Below, piece after piece: positions 32,101-44,742 of a DNA stretch of 64,000 bases. Numbering within the stretch: the first letter of the stretch is position 1; every line of letters begins with the position of its first letter. The position numbers and the translations under genes were made by a program. Origin of the DNA: Penicillium oxalicum (Eukaryota; Ascomycota; Eurotiomycetes; Eurotiales; Aspergillaceae); NCBI RefSeq assembly GCF_001723175.1, contig NC_064654.1, forward strand, positions 372,001 to 436,000, written 5' to 3'. The notes below the pieces were generated by a model. The model had not been told where the DNA came from. It made no database searches and saw only the letters and a program-made list of their open reading frames with translations.

Positions 32101-33313
32101 CTTTTTCTTGAACCAGGAACCGCGATCCCATCCAAAATCCGAGACCGTAATTTAAAAAGATGATCCCGAACATGCCACCGATCATAACACCCAGAGCCAT
32201 CTGCAGCCGCACGCCCCATCGCTCGGCAGTGTGCAAGTGCACCTCATACTGCTTGGCGAGCTTATCCTGGGTGCCGAAAGCGGTTGTGTTGCGAATGGAA
32301 CTGATCACCTCTTCGGCCACGGTTCCACCTGCAGCATAACTCTCCAGGGAAAGCTTGCTAAATTTCACGATGAAGGTCGATCCACCACCCATCACCAGGA
32401 CAAGTGCGACGATGGTCGATGTGCAGATACCCGCCAGCGGCGCATACTTGATGTACGCGACGACGAAAGCCGTCACGAAGGTGGCGAGGGCCGTCAAGGT
32501 GAGTCCGACCTTCTCCGAAACGCCGTCCTGGATCAGATTGGTGTCAGCGGTGATGCGGGTAGTGACTTCACCAGCACCCAGCTTATCGAAGTAGGCGATG
32601 TTCTGGCGCAAGATGGCTTCAAGGTAGTGCTCCCGAAGCTTCTGTGTGACATGTTCACCGGTGTAGATGAATCCGACCGTGCTGATGTATACGGTCACGA
32701 ATTCGCCAATACCAAGGTAAATAAAGTAAAGAACGTTCTTGACCAGCTCGTGTTCGAAGTCATCATAGGTCATTGTTTTCAACTGGATCTGCTGGAAGGC
32801 GTTCGTTAAGGAGCCAAAGAGGATCTACAGCACAATCATTGGTCAGCCACAGAACAAGACGCGAGGGACAGAAGTTCCCGCCGCCGAAAGCCCCAGCTTC
32901 AGACATGCGGGCCACCCAACAAGAGCAAAGAAAAAGAAAAGAAACCCTACCGTAAACAGAGGCAGTGCCGCACCTGCAACGATGGAACACAGAGCGCTGA
33001 CGACCAAGATCGCGATATCCATCGCCGAAGCATAGCGATAGAGGCCCAGGAAGGACACCTTGGCAGCGGGGTCGTGCAACTGTCGCTTCAAGATTTCCTT
33101 CTCATGATCCGGCAAATGCGCAAAGATCGCATCGTCGTCGAGGGACAGGGCCGTCTTGCTTCCATCCTTGTCCTTTGGCGTCCCACTCAGAGTCGAAGCG
33201 GAGTCGTTGCTCTTCCCCGCCACTTTTTCCTGTGGCTGACGCACATTCTCACCGGCTTGCACCTCGTCCGGTACCTTTTCCAACGTAGCAGCGCCCTCCT
33301 CTGGTTGCTGCAT
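29147..33313 (-). CDS. Full-size ABC-B transporter, MDR1 type
   Basis: Two exons, 32951-33313 and 29147-32824, give 1346 residues in a (TMD-NBD)2 order. The intron is GTAGGG to CTGTAG, phase 0, joining Leu-Phe-Thr to Ile-Leu-Phe-Gly-Ser-Leu-Thr. Nucleotide-binding domain 1 has Gly-Pro-Ser-Gly-Ser-Gly-Lys-Ser-Thr (about residue 462), Leu-Ser-Gly-Gly-Gln-Lys-Gln-Arg (about 576) and Leu-Leu-Leu-Asp-Glu-Ala-Thr. Domain 2 has Gly-Pro-Ser-Gly-Cys-Gly-Lys-Ser-Thr (about 1134) and its own Leu-Ser-Gly-Gly-Gln (about 1243) and Walker B. Both sites carry the catalytic Glu and H-loop His, so both should hydrolyse ATP. Close in design to Aspergillus Mdr1/AtrD proteins, which export hydrophobic compounds across the plasma membrane; the substrate is not predictable. 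The N-terminus is charged and cytosolic. Confidence 0.95.
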
Positions 33314-36300
33314 GGCGAGAGAGGAATGTCGCGCGTGGTGGCGCGAATCTGGTGGTGATGAGGCCTTCTCTCAGGAATGGGTGTGATGAGTCGGATCCAC
33401 TTCGGCGATTTTTAGATTGCAAGTGGAGCTGGGCCTCGGTTCGAGACGCTCGGAGGGAGACTTTGATCACGTCCCGAGAATAGGGGATGAGAGAGGGGAA
33501 AGCGATGATGAGAGCCGGAAAAAAAATATAGTCGCGAAGGTGAGCAGAGTGGTGTTGTGTGAGCGATGTTGAAACCAAGGTAGATCGTAAGATGATGTTG
33601 TTAGTCAGAGAAGTGAGCGTAGGTACTCAGGTAGTGTTGCAGTCTTGATGACGATCGAACCAAACGATCAATGCGAGTGCGGCGGGCGAATGACGGAGAA
33701 AGCACAGCGGGTGTGGGTGGAAGGGAACAGCCGATCGGGTTGTTTGCAGACGGCGAGGGGTCAGTGGGTGGACCAGTTGCCGACAAGAGCTGCGAACCTG
33801 TTGAGGGGAGATCGCGCCCGGCGACGAAAGGAGCGATTCTTGTAGTCGTCCGTACCAAGAATGGGGTGGAGTGACACCAGAGAGGTAGAGGAGAAATTCC
33901 CCCGATGGACGAGCACGAGCCTAATAAATAAAAAGAGGATCGTGTCTAGATGTCCTCCGGCTCGGCTCGTTTTGAATGATAATTTATTTTTATTTTTGAC
34001 AAAATTTTTATACAGCATGGACAACGACTCCAACCGGCAAGAGATCCATCCGGTTCGCTAATGACTGATAGGAGCAGAAATCGTGTGGACGGTCTGACTT
34101 GTCCAGAAAGAGGCTAAGTGTGGTGTCAGAGCCAGGCCAGCGACTACGAATCTGGCCAGATTGGGGAAAAGGAGGCCCAGAAAATTGCCAAGCACTTCCA
34201 GAAAATGCAACCTAGAACCAGAAAAGGCTTGCGAGCTAACTGCAAGTGGGTTTCATCCTTATTCATGGGGGGGGAGCCAGGAGTCTGGAGTCGGGGTCCT
34301 AATCCTGCAGTACCAACGGACAAGAATACCTCCAGGTGGACAATTGCGGACTTCTGAGTACCTACCAGTTAATTATGTATGGTGCATCTGAGGCGGTCAC
34401 ACTCCATCGCATAGTGCTTGAAGAAGTCGCGAAAGTGGACCGGAGTCCGTAAAGTCCGGATAATGTTATGCACTGCACGGGACTTCCAAGTTGCTTCTAA
34501 GCGATCGACTCTTAATCATCCTACCCCCTATGATTGGTTGGAGGACAACGAGTGGTTCACGTCATGTACCAAGCGTCTTTGGGTGGCCCACCGTCTTCCT
34601 CCTGTACTGACTAGTGACTACTGAAGTGTCGCTGTAAACTTTCAGTGTCGATGACTCAAAAGGTATAACGTCGGTGACCCGAGAGATCGGAAGAGGGACT
34701 TCGATGAAGCTCTCAAGATGGATGCACTGCGGGAGTAACAAAGAATGGGAACGAGTCTGGTCGACTTCACGATCGCACTCAATCGCGCTGCCTGCAGTGT
34801 CGCACAGTTCAGCTCAACTCGATCTGTCAGATTATGCACTGTCCCTTCCCCCTCGTGCTCAACCGCGCGTAGGTATGAGAGTCTCCCGCAACCCCTGCTT
34901 CGTCCTGGGACGGTGGAGATCATACATTAATCGGAATCGTAGATATGTGCCCCCGAGCACTAACACTCTAGGTCAGGTCCTGGGACACTAACAACACCAG
35001 CATACTCTGTCGGGACGGGATCAGCCTGCTGCAATGTAAGCCGGTTATTCCCTAGGCTCTCATCTTTCAGTATGGAAGCAACCAGCACAATCATCCGAGA
35101 CGCCTCGATGTTTTATCAAGTCTTCCCTACGACGAAGGATGTTCTACATAGGTAAGCATGCTGGCCAGTGTCCTCTGTCGACGGCTCGCTTTGGGATACT
35201 CCCGCATCTGATTCACGATTTCCAATTCCCAATGCAAATATCATCCACTTAGGACTCCGTAGCAGATAGCATTGAAAGCCATCATCAACACGTCTGGTAC
35301 GAGAATACCGAAAGAAAAGAAGTCCTTTCCTAAACCCCCGGGGCATTTCGTTACTGTAATTTAGCCGAGGCATTGTCATCTCAGCGAGATAGATACATAT
35401 ATGCCTGCTGCAAAATGAAGCTATCATGTAACGCAGGCTTCTCATCGAAACCTACTTCCACAACAGTCGCAAGCATGTCGGCGTGCACATTGTGTAATGT
35501 GCGGTATCTCACAACCTCCACTGTTAGATACGTAGTATCTAGTACCCCTAATAGCTACCGAATTATCAATCAACACCGGCACCTTGGCGATCCGAATACG
35601 CATGCTCAAGTGGGTCAAGCAGAGGCGGCGACCAGAAATGGAAGTTCAAGGCAGCTCAGATCTGTGTCACTCACTGATCGTGACTTGGCCACAACCCCAG
35701 CCCACAGAGCCTCATGCTAGGCAGTCATCAATGTCGTGGACAATAATGCGACAAATATACATGTGAGCAACCCTGTTTTGCTCACGGTTTAAGCCCGAAG
35801 TCCGAACACCGTGTCCCGTCTGACATTCATGTCAACATATGATACACATCCTCGCCCCCTTAATACACACAGCCCACAGGAGGGGAATAGCCACGGCAGA
35901 GTCTGTATCCGACAAAGAGGTTGCATTATCCCCTACACAGTGGCTGAGCGATTCCACCGACATCACCAAACACATGTTTTGGCGAGACCCGCCAGTTACA
36001 ACACCGCGAGCGAGGAACAAAAGCATGGCTCGGGTCCGTGCGTTTGACATGGTCAGGGAGTCGGCGAAAATACGTACCGTAACCCCGATGGACATGGATA
36101 GAATCTGACAGTTGAGATTGGATGCTGCCGCGGTGGACTGTCCTCCCATTTGATGAACTAAGAGGATCTGTCCGCTATTGGGGGGAACTCGTTTGACAAT
36201 GTGGTTCCTTTTGCAATCCATTCCAAACGAGGACCGTCTCCATCTCTCTTCGGCAGCGGGTCTAGGAGGTTTTGAATATTGAGAGCCACAGTCGCACTGT

Positions 36301-36856
36301 GCACCACATCGGGCAATCACATCAATAAAAGTACATACTGGTATATGCTCCTGGCGCCTGACATATGGTCTTGTCACTGTACTTATTTCAAAGTATACAT
36401 AAATGAGTGGCGTGCTGCGCAGACAAACACGACTGTGACCTAGCAGACATATTGATGATATCATGGATCAGACTGATCTTGCGATCTTGCCGGGTCCATT
36501 AAGATCCTACAAAATCAAGTATCATGGAATTTGGCGCTCACTGTTGTGTATCATGGTAGTCGCGCCAACAACCACTGAAAGAAGTAGGACGCGGCGCTCT
36601 GCTTGAAATGTCGGAAAGTCCCCCGTTGGAAAGATTTCCGGTTCCATGCCGAGATATATGGTGGCCTAAGGCCCGCAGCACCGTCTGTACACCTGAGGCA
36701 TCAGAGCTCATTTTATTTGCCTAAGGCCCCACTTGAACTATATCACATGACTGAGGCGAAGCGAAGCCAAGCCCTGCCGCACACAAATCAATTACCTCCC
36801 GAAGGACGACCTCTTCTCCCATCAAACAAGCTCGCTGTCGCGCCCAAGCCTTCAAG
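33314..36856. other. 3.5-kb gene-poor region (MDR1-type promoter to RPL39 promoter)
   Basis: The first 600 bases or so are the promoter and leader of the ABC transporter. The last 250 serve RPL39. Between them I find no gene. The longest frame (35832-36464, minus, 210 codons, beginning at a non-ATG codon) has no recognisable domain, and an equally open frame overlaps it on the other strand. No tRNA or array is seen. Confidence 0.4.
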
Positions 36857-37316
36857 ATGCCGGTCAGTACACACCACCATCGTTCCCGAATACAGAATCG
36901 CCGCGCGTGTCGACTCTTTTTCCCGAATCCCGTCGTCGCAACCACTCGAAATATACCGAATAACTGACGTGCGAGTTTTTACTGTCATATAGAGCCACAA
37001 GACTTTCCGCACCAAGCAGAAGCTTGCCAAAGCTCAGAAGCAGAACCGCCCCATCCCTCAGTGGATTCGTCTGCGCACCGGCAACACCATCAGGTAAATC
37101 GCGCTCCATATCTACGTTTCTCCGCCTCTCCACGATCATCATGAAAAATTTCTCCGAGGAGGGACCCGACTGGAATGAGAAGACCTCGCACCAACCCCCG
37201 CCATGACGCATACGCAATCCCGCATACTCTTAGAACAGAGTGACTGACAGTTCTCGCTCTCGTACAGATACAACGCCAAGCGACGACACTGGCGCAAGAC
37301 CCGTCTGGGTATCTAA
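36857..37316 (+). CDS. RPL39: 60S ribosomal protein eL39
   Basis: Three exons, 36857-36862 (only Met-Pro), 36993-37093 and 37268-37316, give exactly 51 residues, the normal length. The sequence reads [14 protein letters not shown], later Pro-Gln-Trp-Ile-Arg-Leu-Arg-Thr, ending Trp-Arg-Lys-Thr-Arg-Leu-Gly-Ile. The protein lines the peptide exit tunnel of the large subunit. Introns of 130 and 174 bases after the start codon and in the body are typical of fungal ribosomal protein genes and probably aid expression. It is too short and too broken up to appear as a long open frame. Confidence 0.97.
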
Positions 37317-39467
37317 ACTTGTCGCCCCGGATACCTCCCACCCGGTCCTCTTCCAGCAATCCAATCCCGGACCAACGATGTTGTGTATTTCGATATCCTG
37401 ACGACGCAATTTCGCCCGCCCCTCTCATCTACTCTGCCCCCGCGTCTCTGAACGCTCTAGTTTATTCCAAGGAACTACGTTCAATCAAACAACTGTCCCA
37501 TCTCGAGTACAATGCATCAGCCGGCCCGGATGTAAAAATCGCGTGTCGCTCGTTCGTTTCTTTTTCAGTCTTGTATCCCGACTTTGGAAGCAACGACCAT
37601 TCTCGAGTCTTTTCTTATTGGCCGTCCTTCGACGGCGACAGTTGATTCAACCGAATGATCAATGCGGTTGGCTTCTTTTTGCGAGGCGCGCGGAAAGCGT
37701 GGTGTGAAGAGGGTAGCGGGCATATGACCCGGTTCGAAGGTTGGGCTGATGGCGAGGGTTTTGTTTTCCTACTACAAAAATATGATGGAATTGAATTGAC
37801 GTATCAATCGTCCTCTACGACAACACTGATGAGAGTTCTCAAGACGTCTCTTGCGCTTTTACTCCCCCAAGAACGCACTGTAGAGAAGGGCACCAATGTT
37901 CCCTGCTAGCCTCGCATCCAGGCTGATGACAAAACATGTCACGGTGAAAACGCCGTAGCAGGTCTCATTTTACGCATCATCTACGATGCGTGGACTTCAA
38001 TTTGCACCGCTCTATGCCAATTGTTTCTGATGGAATGCACACTGGCGGGGATCAGGTTCCTGCCGGACTTCGGTCATTTCTCCCTACTTGGACGCGAAGG
38101 TCCTATTAATGAATAGGTTTCAATCTGGCAAGTAGTCTCCATCTGGAGTAGAAATCATCCATGAGGATCGGTATTCAACCCGACCAGGCTGCCCGCGTCA
38201 AAGTTAGAATAGCCACAACCAGATATTATATTTAGACACGGCCGGGGGGGATTACCTCAACTGGATGCTCACCCCGTCTGGCTGACGCGCATCGATCCGG
38301 GCAGGTAAGCCTGGAAGTTTCACAAATCCAGTACTATGCCTACCAGATACCTGTACCCGGACTATCTTAGAAACTACCTCAATTCCAGCAGCTCTGCCAA
38401 GCCGAAACATCCATTGAACTGGAGGCGGGGTCCTTCCCTCCAGCTGTAGGGACCATCCATTGGTATGTCCACATAATGGCAGACAGTAGATTCGTGGTCA
38501 AAACTCGCGTGGGCAGTTCGATTTGTAAGATTTGGCAGTCCGGTCCTCCACTATTTCCAATTACTAGGCAATGCCGGCTCCTGAAGTTTGAAAGCCCGGG
38601 TCTGGTAGATTTTGACCTGCTGGGTAGGTGGAGGTTCAAAATATATAAATATGCGCACAACATCCATCCATATTAACATCCACCCCATTCCAACGGTCTC
38701 ATGGTTCCTCCTGGGATGGAGATCTACCTCCAAATCCATCTGAGGTACTCTGCTAGACATAGGTCCCGGACGGATAGGAGTGGTAGCAGGATGGACGGGT
38801 TTACTTTGTACCTATTACACGAGATGAGCGAGTCTAATTGAGGTAATGGACCGAGTTAGCACGGCGCTTCCCCGAACCTTTGGAAATGAAGCCCCAGTTC
38901 TCTTCCCGGGTAACGGCCGTAAGCGAAGATATTGGAGGTATTAAGTAGACGAGCTCTGATGGCCCATGCGGAAGAGGTTGAAAGGTGACAGTTGATTTTA
39001 CAAAAGGATGTGGGTGAAACAGTCACGACGGACGAACTGCCCTCAAGCAAAACATCAACAAGTCTTCAGAAGGCATACCTAGCCTAGAAAGAGATCCCTG
39101 TCTCACAGAGAACAGGAATCGAGTCTAGGAACCAAGGGGAAACTAAATCGGGGAACAGCCGAATTAAACATATTTTGCAAAGCCTGATGTGAACAGTGAA
39201 ATTGGGGGTATGTGGTATTGTTCATTATTTAGCATAGAGAGAAGCCAAAACTCATGATAAGCGCCTCCTTTTCAGAGGAGGTAGCAAAAAAAAAGGAAAT
39301 GCATCCGCATCTGTCAAAAGCAGAATGTGGCAGACCGAGGAGGTGATTCGGTGCAATTTTTTAACGGCTGTAAGAAGAAAAAGAGACATTATTAGAAAAA
39401 AAAGTCAGACACAAAGCGCTTGGCTTTGGAGCATCGAGGTTCATGGGAAGGATGATTCAGATTGGAC
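37317..39467. other. 2.2-kb convergent intergenic region (RPL39 / SKP1)
   Basis: 3' flanks of two core genes and a spacer with no supported coding region. Frames at 37319-37645 and 38379-38760 are open on both strands and unlike known proteins. No repeats of note. Confidence 0.4.
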
Positions 39468-40255
39468 TTACTCCTCGGCCCACTCGTTCTCACGACGAAT
39501 CTGGTCCTCCTCCTCGGGCGTGAAGTCATTCTGGATGTTGAAAGTCTTCCGGATCTCCTCAGGAGACTTGCCCTTGATCATGTTTGCGACGGTCTTGCAG
39601 CCGACGTCAAGGAGGGCCTTGATGTCGAGGTAGTTGGCCGCCTGTTGAATGATAAGAGTCAGCGAACTTGTTCAAAGTAAGCCAGCCTGATTGTCTAGGC
39701 TGGATGAAACAAGCACCATGTGCTATGCCTGGTACAGCGATGTTCAAATCACTTACGAGAATGATCTCGAACAGCATCTCCTGGTCAACCTGCATGAACT
39801 TCTGATCCCACTCGTCGATGTCGGTGGTCTTGCGGCGGTTGTCATCATCGTCGGCAGCGGTAACGGGGTCGTTCTTGTGGTGCTCGCACCACTCAATAAC
39901 CTTCTTAAGAACGGCCTCGTTGACCTATGAAAGATGAAGTGAGCGGAGATGCTTCATCACGTTGACATGGCTTGGAGGCGCCAGCTGTTCAAGCCGGGGT
40001 GAACAAAGAGGGTCACCTACGTTGGGGATGGGAATGGCCTCGCCGCAGTCACCGAGGTCCTCAAGCATGTTCTTGATCAGGATCGAGCGCTCAGCAACAG
40101 CGCGGTCTAAACTTCTGGGTTAGCGACAGCAGCGAAGGTAGCGGCGGGGGGGTAAGTCCGACGTGGGCGGCGAGACACAGCGCGCGCAGATGATATGGCT
40201 TACCAAGGGTGATATCAACACCATCGCTGCTAGTCAAGGTGATTTGAGAAGACAT
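39468..40255 (-). CDS. sconC: SKP1 / sconC, SCF ubiquitin ligase adaptor
   Basis: Four exons, 40204-40255, 40021-40106, 39757-39924 and 39468-39641, give 159 residues. Introns have donors GTAAGC, GTAGGT and GTAAGT, and phases match. The N-terminal [12 protein letters not shown] begins the BTB/POZ-like fold. Ile-Glu-Trp-Cys-Glu-His-His and Leu-Phe-Glu-Ile-Ile-Leu-Ala-Ala-Asn-Tyr-Leu-Asp follow, and the tail Asn-Asp-Phe-Thr-Pro-Glu-Glu-Glu to Asn-Glu-Trp-Ala-Glu-Glu is the F-box-binding helix set. It bridges CUL1 and F-box proteins. In Aspergillus, sconC is named for its role in sulfur-metabolite repression. Its partners are encoded elsewhere; the nearby F-box-like pseudogene is probably unrelated to this locus. 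Confidence 0.95.
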
Positions 40256-41465
40256 GTTGACTGTTTTGGTGAGGTTGAGGGTGTGGTGGAGAGGACTGGA
40301 GCTCTGTGAAAAAGATGACCACAAGATGTCAGCGGGTGAAGTTGGTGGCGGCGGCACAAGAGCGGAGAGCGGAGAGAGCGCGGAGTCAACCCGAGCGGTC
40401 AAAGGAAGTGCGGGAAGGAACACGAAGAGTTTATGAATTACTCACTTGGCTGTGGTAGGAACAAAAGTCAGAGGAATCAGTGGTGAAGAAGGAAGAGTTG
40501 GAAGAAAGAGAGAGTGGGTGGGGGAACTGATATGTTGAGAAGGTGACGATATCGCTCTAGTCAGTTTTTGGCGGTTACGCGATCACTCAGCCACATGAAT
40601 ATCAAACTGGAAGCCCCGGGGACTACACTAGGTCTAGTAGCAGAGGCAATCAAACAGAAGAGAATTCTATGTTTATCTATTAACGAAAAAAAAAAGAGAC
40701 CAAAAACCCAGGAGAAATAAATACCAAACTTAGTGTCTTTAAGTTTGACAGGAAGATCTTGGACGTGGTTCACTGGCCTTTCTAGTCGGGAGATCTACCT
40801 TGCTGTTACTATTGTGATGAGGATATCTGGTTTTTGTTCCATACCTCGAAGAGGCTGGGTACTGAACCTTGTTAGTACATGAGAGGAACTTGAGCACTAT
40901 CATCTGCGAGCAGTCAGAAAGATCATCATAACAAAATGGCGAAATGACCACCGATGAATCCAGCATGGTCTATGTGTTCTGATCTAGGGAAGTTAACGTT
41001 CCTATCGACGGTCACAGTAGGACTAGGCCAAAGGTCCTGCGTCCTTCACCTGTGCATTTCTGAACTATCACACCAGACAGCTCATGTCTTGAACAAGGTT
41101 CAAGCGAGCAAATAATCACTGGCCATTAAACCTGTTCCATCTTTTATCCTTTCAAATTCAAAACTACATTCAAGACACCGTTGTTGATAACCAAGCCAGG
41201 TCCTCGATTTTTGTTTACGGCTAGTTGTCCACTATACTATTCTGACCATCCAGTCCGCTCTCTTTGCCTTCGGCGATAAGGATTATTCTGCCGTTCGATC
41301 GCGCTAGTGATATCATCGTCAACTTCTACGCGTCGCTTGCAATTTACTTTGAAACCTCTCTGGTCCCGATCGAATCTCGCAAAAAGAGACTTACTTTGGG
41401 CTGGTTGTGCTCTGCCAATTTTGTTTTCGCCTTCCTGCCAACCTGTCATGTTCTGTTCCTGAACC
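40256..41465. promoter_or_regulatory. 1.2-kb divergent region (SKP1 / SMP3)
   Basis: Promoters and leaders of the two genes. A G/A-rich stretch near 40256-40550 is the SKP1 leader side. A 92-codon frame just before SMP3 (41264-41542) overlaps its start in another frame. No gene is supported. Confidence 0.45.
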
Positions 41466-43450
41466 ATGTGGAGACGGACTTACCTGCTGCTGCTGGTGAT
41501 TCGTGTTTACTTTGCGCTCTCGCCCAGCTATCTACATCCTGATGAGAATTTCCAGGGCCCCGAGGTTTATGCTGGTACGTTCAAAACTCAAGGTCGCATA
41601 CGGTCTGAGGAGCATGCGCAGGGATTTCCCCAGTATAAGGTACCCCAGCGATTACGAACAGCCGCAAATTTGCGATTCTTTCTCGGGCGCACAATTCCGC
41701 ACACGCCGCTGGAAGGAGCACCACATCATCTTGGCCTTGCCTTTGGATCAATAGTCCCATCAGATTTGAAAATGTCTAACTGTCTCTTTCGCTTCTAGGT
41801 CGGGTCCTCGGCTACCCCTCCAAGCTTCCTTGGGAGTTCACCGCCGAACATCCCATAAGAAGCGTGTTCCCGATATGGCTGATCTACGAGGTTCCCATGA
41901 GCCTGATGAAATGGTTCTACACGGAAACGGGTGGTGGCAGTCCACCCCCTCAACTGGTGTACTACACTTTGCGTGGTGGCATGTTCCTGCTGAGTTTTGT
42001 ACTTGAGGACTGGGCTGTGTATGAGTTGGTGCCATCCCCGCGCGACCGTCGCGCAACAGTTGTCCTGGTGGCCTCGTCATATGTCACCTGGACATATCAG
42101 ACGCACACTTTCTCCAACTCTCTGGAAACCTTATTGGTCGCCTGGAGCTTGGTTTTAATTCGCCGCATACTCGAGAACAAGGTCCGTGCCGTTACCGTCG
42201 CTATCGGAGAAGAGAATCCCGTTGGGCGATTTGAGTAGACATCATCCGAGATTCTACGGGGCTATGGCTGACCAGATACCACCCCTCTAGCAACGCTCTT
42301 CTTACTTCTCGTATGCCGTGTTTTCCTTCATCATTGTGGTCGGAATTTTCAATCGCATCACTTTCCCCGCGTTCTTACTCATTCCTGGTCTGCAATTGTT
42401 GCCATACTTCAGGCGCAAGTGAGTGTCCCTCTTCAGTCTTTGCCAAAGAGCCCGTACAACGTCTCAAGACCTCGTCCTAACCTTCGAACTAGACCAAGCT
42501 CGCTTCTCGCTATTGTTGGATTCGGCATCTTCTTCACTCTGATCGCAATCACCGACGACACAATCTTCTACCGCCCGTCCTTTTCCTTCCTCGCTGGCGT
42601 GCGCCATCCCGTCATCACACCATTGAACAACCTTCTCTACAACTCCGATACCTCCAACCTCGCTAACCACGGCCTCCATCCACGCCACCAGCATTTCACA
42701 GTGAACCTCATTCAGCTGCTTGGACCAGCCTACATCGTCATGATTCTCTCCATCTTCCGCAAACCATCTATTCCGAAGTGGTTGCGCAATGTGCGGGCAA
42801 CCTCCGCCCTCTCCGCAACCCTCCTCCTCTCTATTTTCCCCCACCAAGAACCACGCTTCCTCATCCCGTGCGTCCCTCTCATCCTCAGCTGCATTCGGAT
42901 CCGGCGGTCGCGCATTTTCCTCGCAGCTTGGATCATCTTCAACGTAGCCATGGGCTTCCTCATGGGCGTCTATCATCAAGGGGGTATCGTCCCTGCCCAG
43001 CTGGCCATGCGCGACATCATCTCCACCAACACCGCTTCACAGGGTGTCAAGTCGAACCCAGATACGTCGGTATTCTGGTGGAAGACATATTCCCCTCCGC
43101 ACTGGCTGCTCGGTGCTGGGAATAGTTCCACACCTGCGATCGCCACTCTCGATCTGATGGGTATTTCGGGCCTAGAGCTTATTCGACGTCTGGACCAGGC
43201 GGTACCGCCATGTGGGACCATCTCGCCGGTTTACCTTGTCGCGCCGACGTCGGCAAATTTCCTGGACGAGTACACCGCTACAGGAACTCCTCGTACGCCA
43301 GATCTTCAACTCTACCGCCTGTGGAGTTACCGCAAACATCTCAATTTGGATGATTTGGACTTTGGGGACGACGGCGTGGTTCCGACCCTGAAGCGGGTTG
43401 TTGGCCGACGTGGCCTGGGGGTTTACTCTGTCCGGCGAAGCTGCAAATAA
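41466..43450 (+). CDS. SMP3: GPI mannosyltransferase 4 (SMP3 / PIG-Z type, GT22)
   Basis: Four exons, 41466-41574, 41799-42181, 42291-42418 and 42493-43450, give 525 residues. The GT22 catalytic loop [10 protein letters not shown] sits right after the first helix. Joins restore Ala-Gly-Arg-Val-Leu-Gly-Tyr-Pro and [11 protein letters not shown]. Many hydrophobic helices and Phe-Asn-Arg-Ile-Thr-Phe-Pro-Ala-Phe, then [10 protein letters not shown], are hallmarks of the SMP3 branch. The enzyme adds the fourth, alpha-1,2-linked mannose to the GPI precursor in the ER lumen using dolichol-phosphate mannose. Donors GTACGT, GTCCGT and GTGAGT; intron 1 carries TCTAACTG as branch site. Functionally it supports GPI proteins such as the CFEM protein at the window start, but there is no linkage to it. 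Confidence 0.93.
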
Positions 43451-44600
43451 ACATCAATGGTGGGCGGGGGCTGTATTCTCTATTTAATCATTGTTTTGAT
43501 GTGATACCATTTGTGCATTCCGTCTTCTCTTAAAATTGGTCCGCCATTCTGTTTTTCTCATGATTTGATTACGGGGGACAGTTGTTGGACATGGTCGTCT
43601 GGACAAGTCCATTCTGCATCACTCATTTACTGGGCGCTTTGGATAGGCTATGGTCAATTCAACCGAATGAAATTCATGAACCAGGATATGAACAATATTC
43701 AGCCCTGAAGCGTGTTCCCCCGGCCAATGCGCCTATTCGCGATCGGTTTTGCATTAAGTCCGGGCAAGTCTGCAATCGATGTGCCAAGGTCGATATTGTA
43801 CAAACACCAACACCTACTAAGCCGTCGGTAGACATTCTCATAGGCATAGACTGGTCACTCTAGCTTGCATCAGCGCCACATCCCTCCATCTGTCTAAGAT
43901 TCTCTGCACACAAGACACACCCCCGTACGTCCTCGAGTGGACCAGGTCCCCGTGGGGCTCTTTGACTTTCCTTGCGACAGTCTGGTATGATCCTGGAACG
44001 ACTTTGGTCCATGTCATTCCCTCCTCAGAGTTTGGTCGGATGACCGTCATTGAAGCGCCAAGCTGGAAGAGGAGCTGTGGCTTTCGGCCCGCGCCAAGTA
44101 TTCGTAGCGTGTGACCTCCACCGTGCCGAAACTTTAAACTAGGGGTGGAACTGCCCTCGGCGCCGATCTGGTCGATATAGATTGTCAAGGGATGTAACGT
44201 CAAGCTGGCAAGGTTGGTAGGAATTTAAGGCTTGGAGTCATGGGTGTCTTCTACTACATACTAGGTTAGGCTTATGGACGAGGGAATATGTTTGATTTTT
44301 CGGTACTGAAGACCCGGTAAATTGTCAGTGGTGGGGAGATTCACCAGGATGGTAAGTTAAGCTGGTCACTATATGGTATATGGAGTTATGTTCTATGTGG
44401 GATGGTGTACACTTCTTAAAATGCTGGTAGATCCTTTGGTAGGTCTAAGAATTATGAGATGGCTATGATCAAATGTAAACAAGTGGTTTCAAGAGGATGA
44501 ACCCATTCTCCAGCCCAGAAGGACCAAGTAGTCCTGATATCTGCAAGGGTTTGCTCGTTCATGATCTAGGACCAGGCGAGTCTATTAACGCGTCTGGCTG

Positions 44601-44742
44601 GTGGCTCAGTAGTAAAGACTCTTGAGCCACTCTGGGGCCCTCAGCTACCACCCAAAACTAGGTAGCTGAAGGTCCCAGCGAAAGGAGCCGCTGACCGGGC
44701 GCGTTGGGCGGGTGGGCAGTCAGCCATTGAATCCAATGGCTG
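44601..44742. repeat. Cluster of three inverted repeats
   Basis: Hairpin 1: GTGGCTCA (44601-44608) with TGAGCCAC (44623-44630), perfect. Hairpin 2: 44635-44649 with 44661-44675, 15 bp with two G-U-compatible differences and perfect core CAGCTACC/GGTAGCTG. Hairpin 3: CAGCCATTG (44721-44729) with CAATGGCTG (44734-44742), perfect, 4-base loop. They lie within 142 bases of otherwise non-coding DNA. Confidence 0.75.

Noticed and set aside
35832..36464. 210-codon minus-strand frame in the gene-poor region
   Set aside because: It has no ATG start at the 5' end, no domain and Cys/Arg-rich random-like text, and it overlaps open frames on the other strand.
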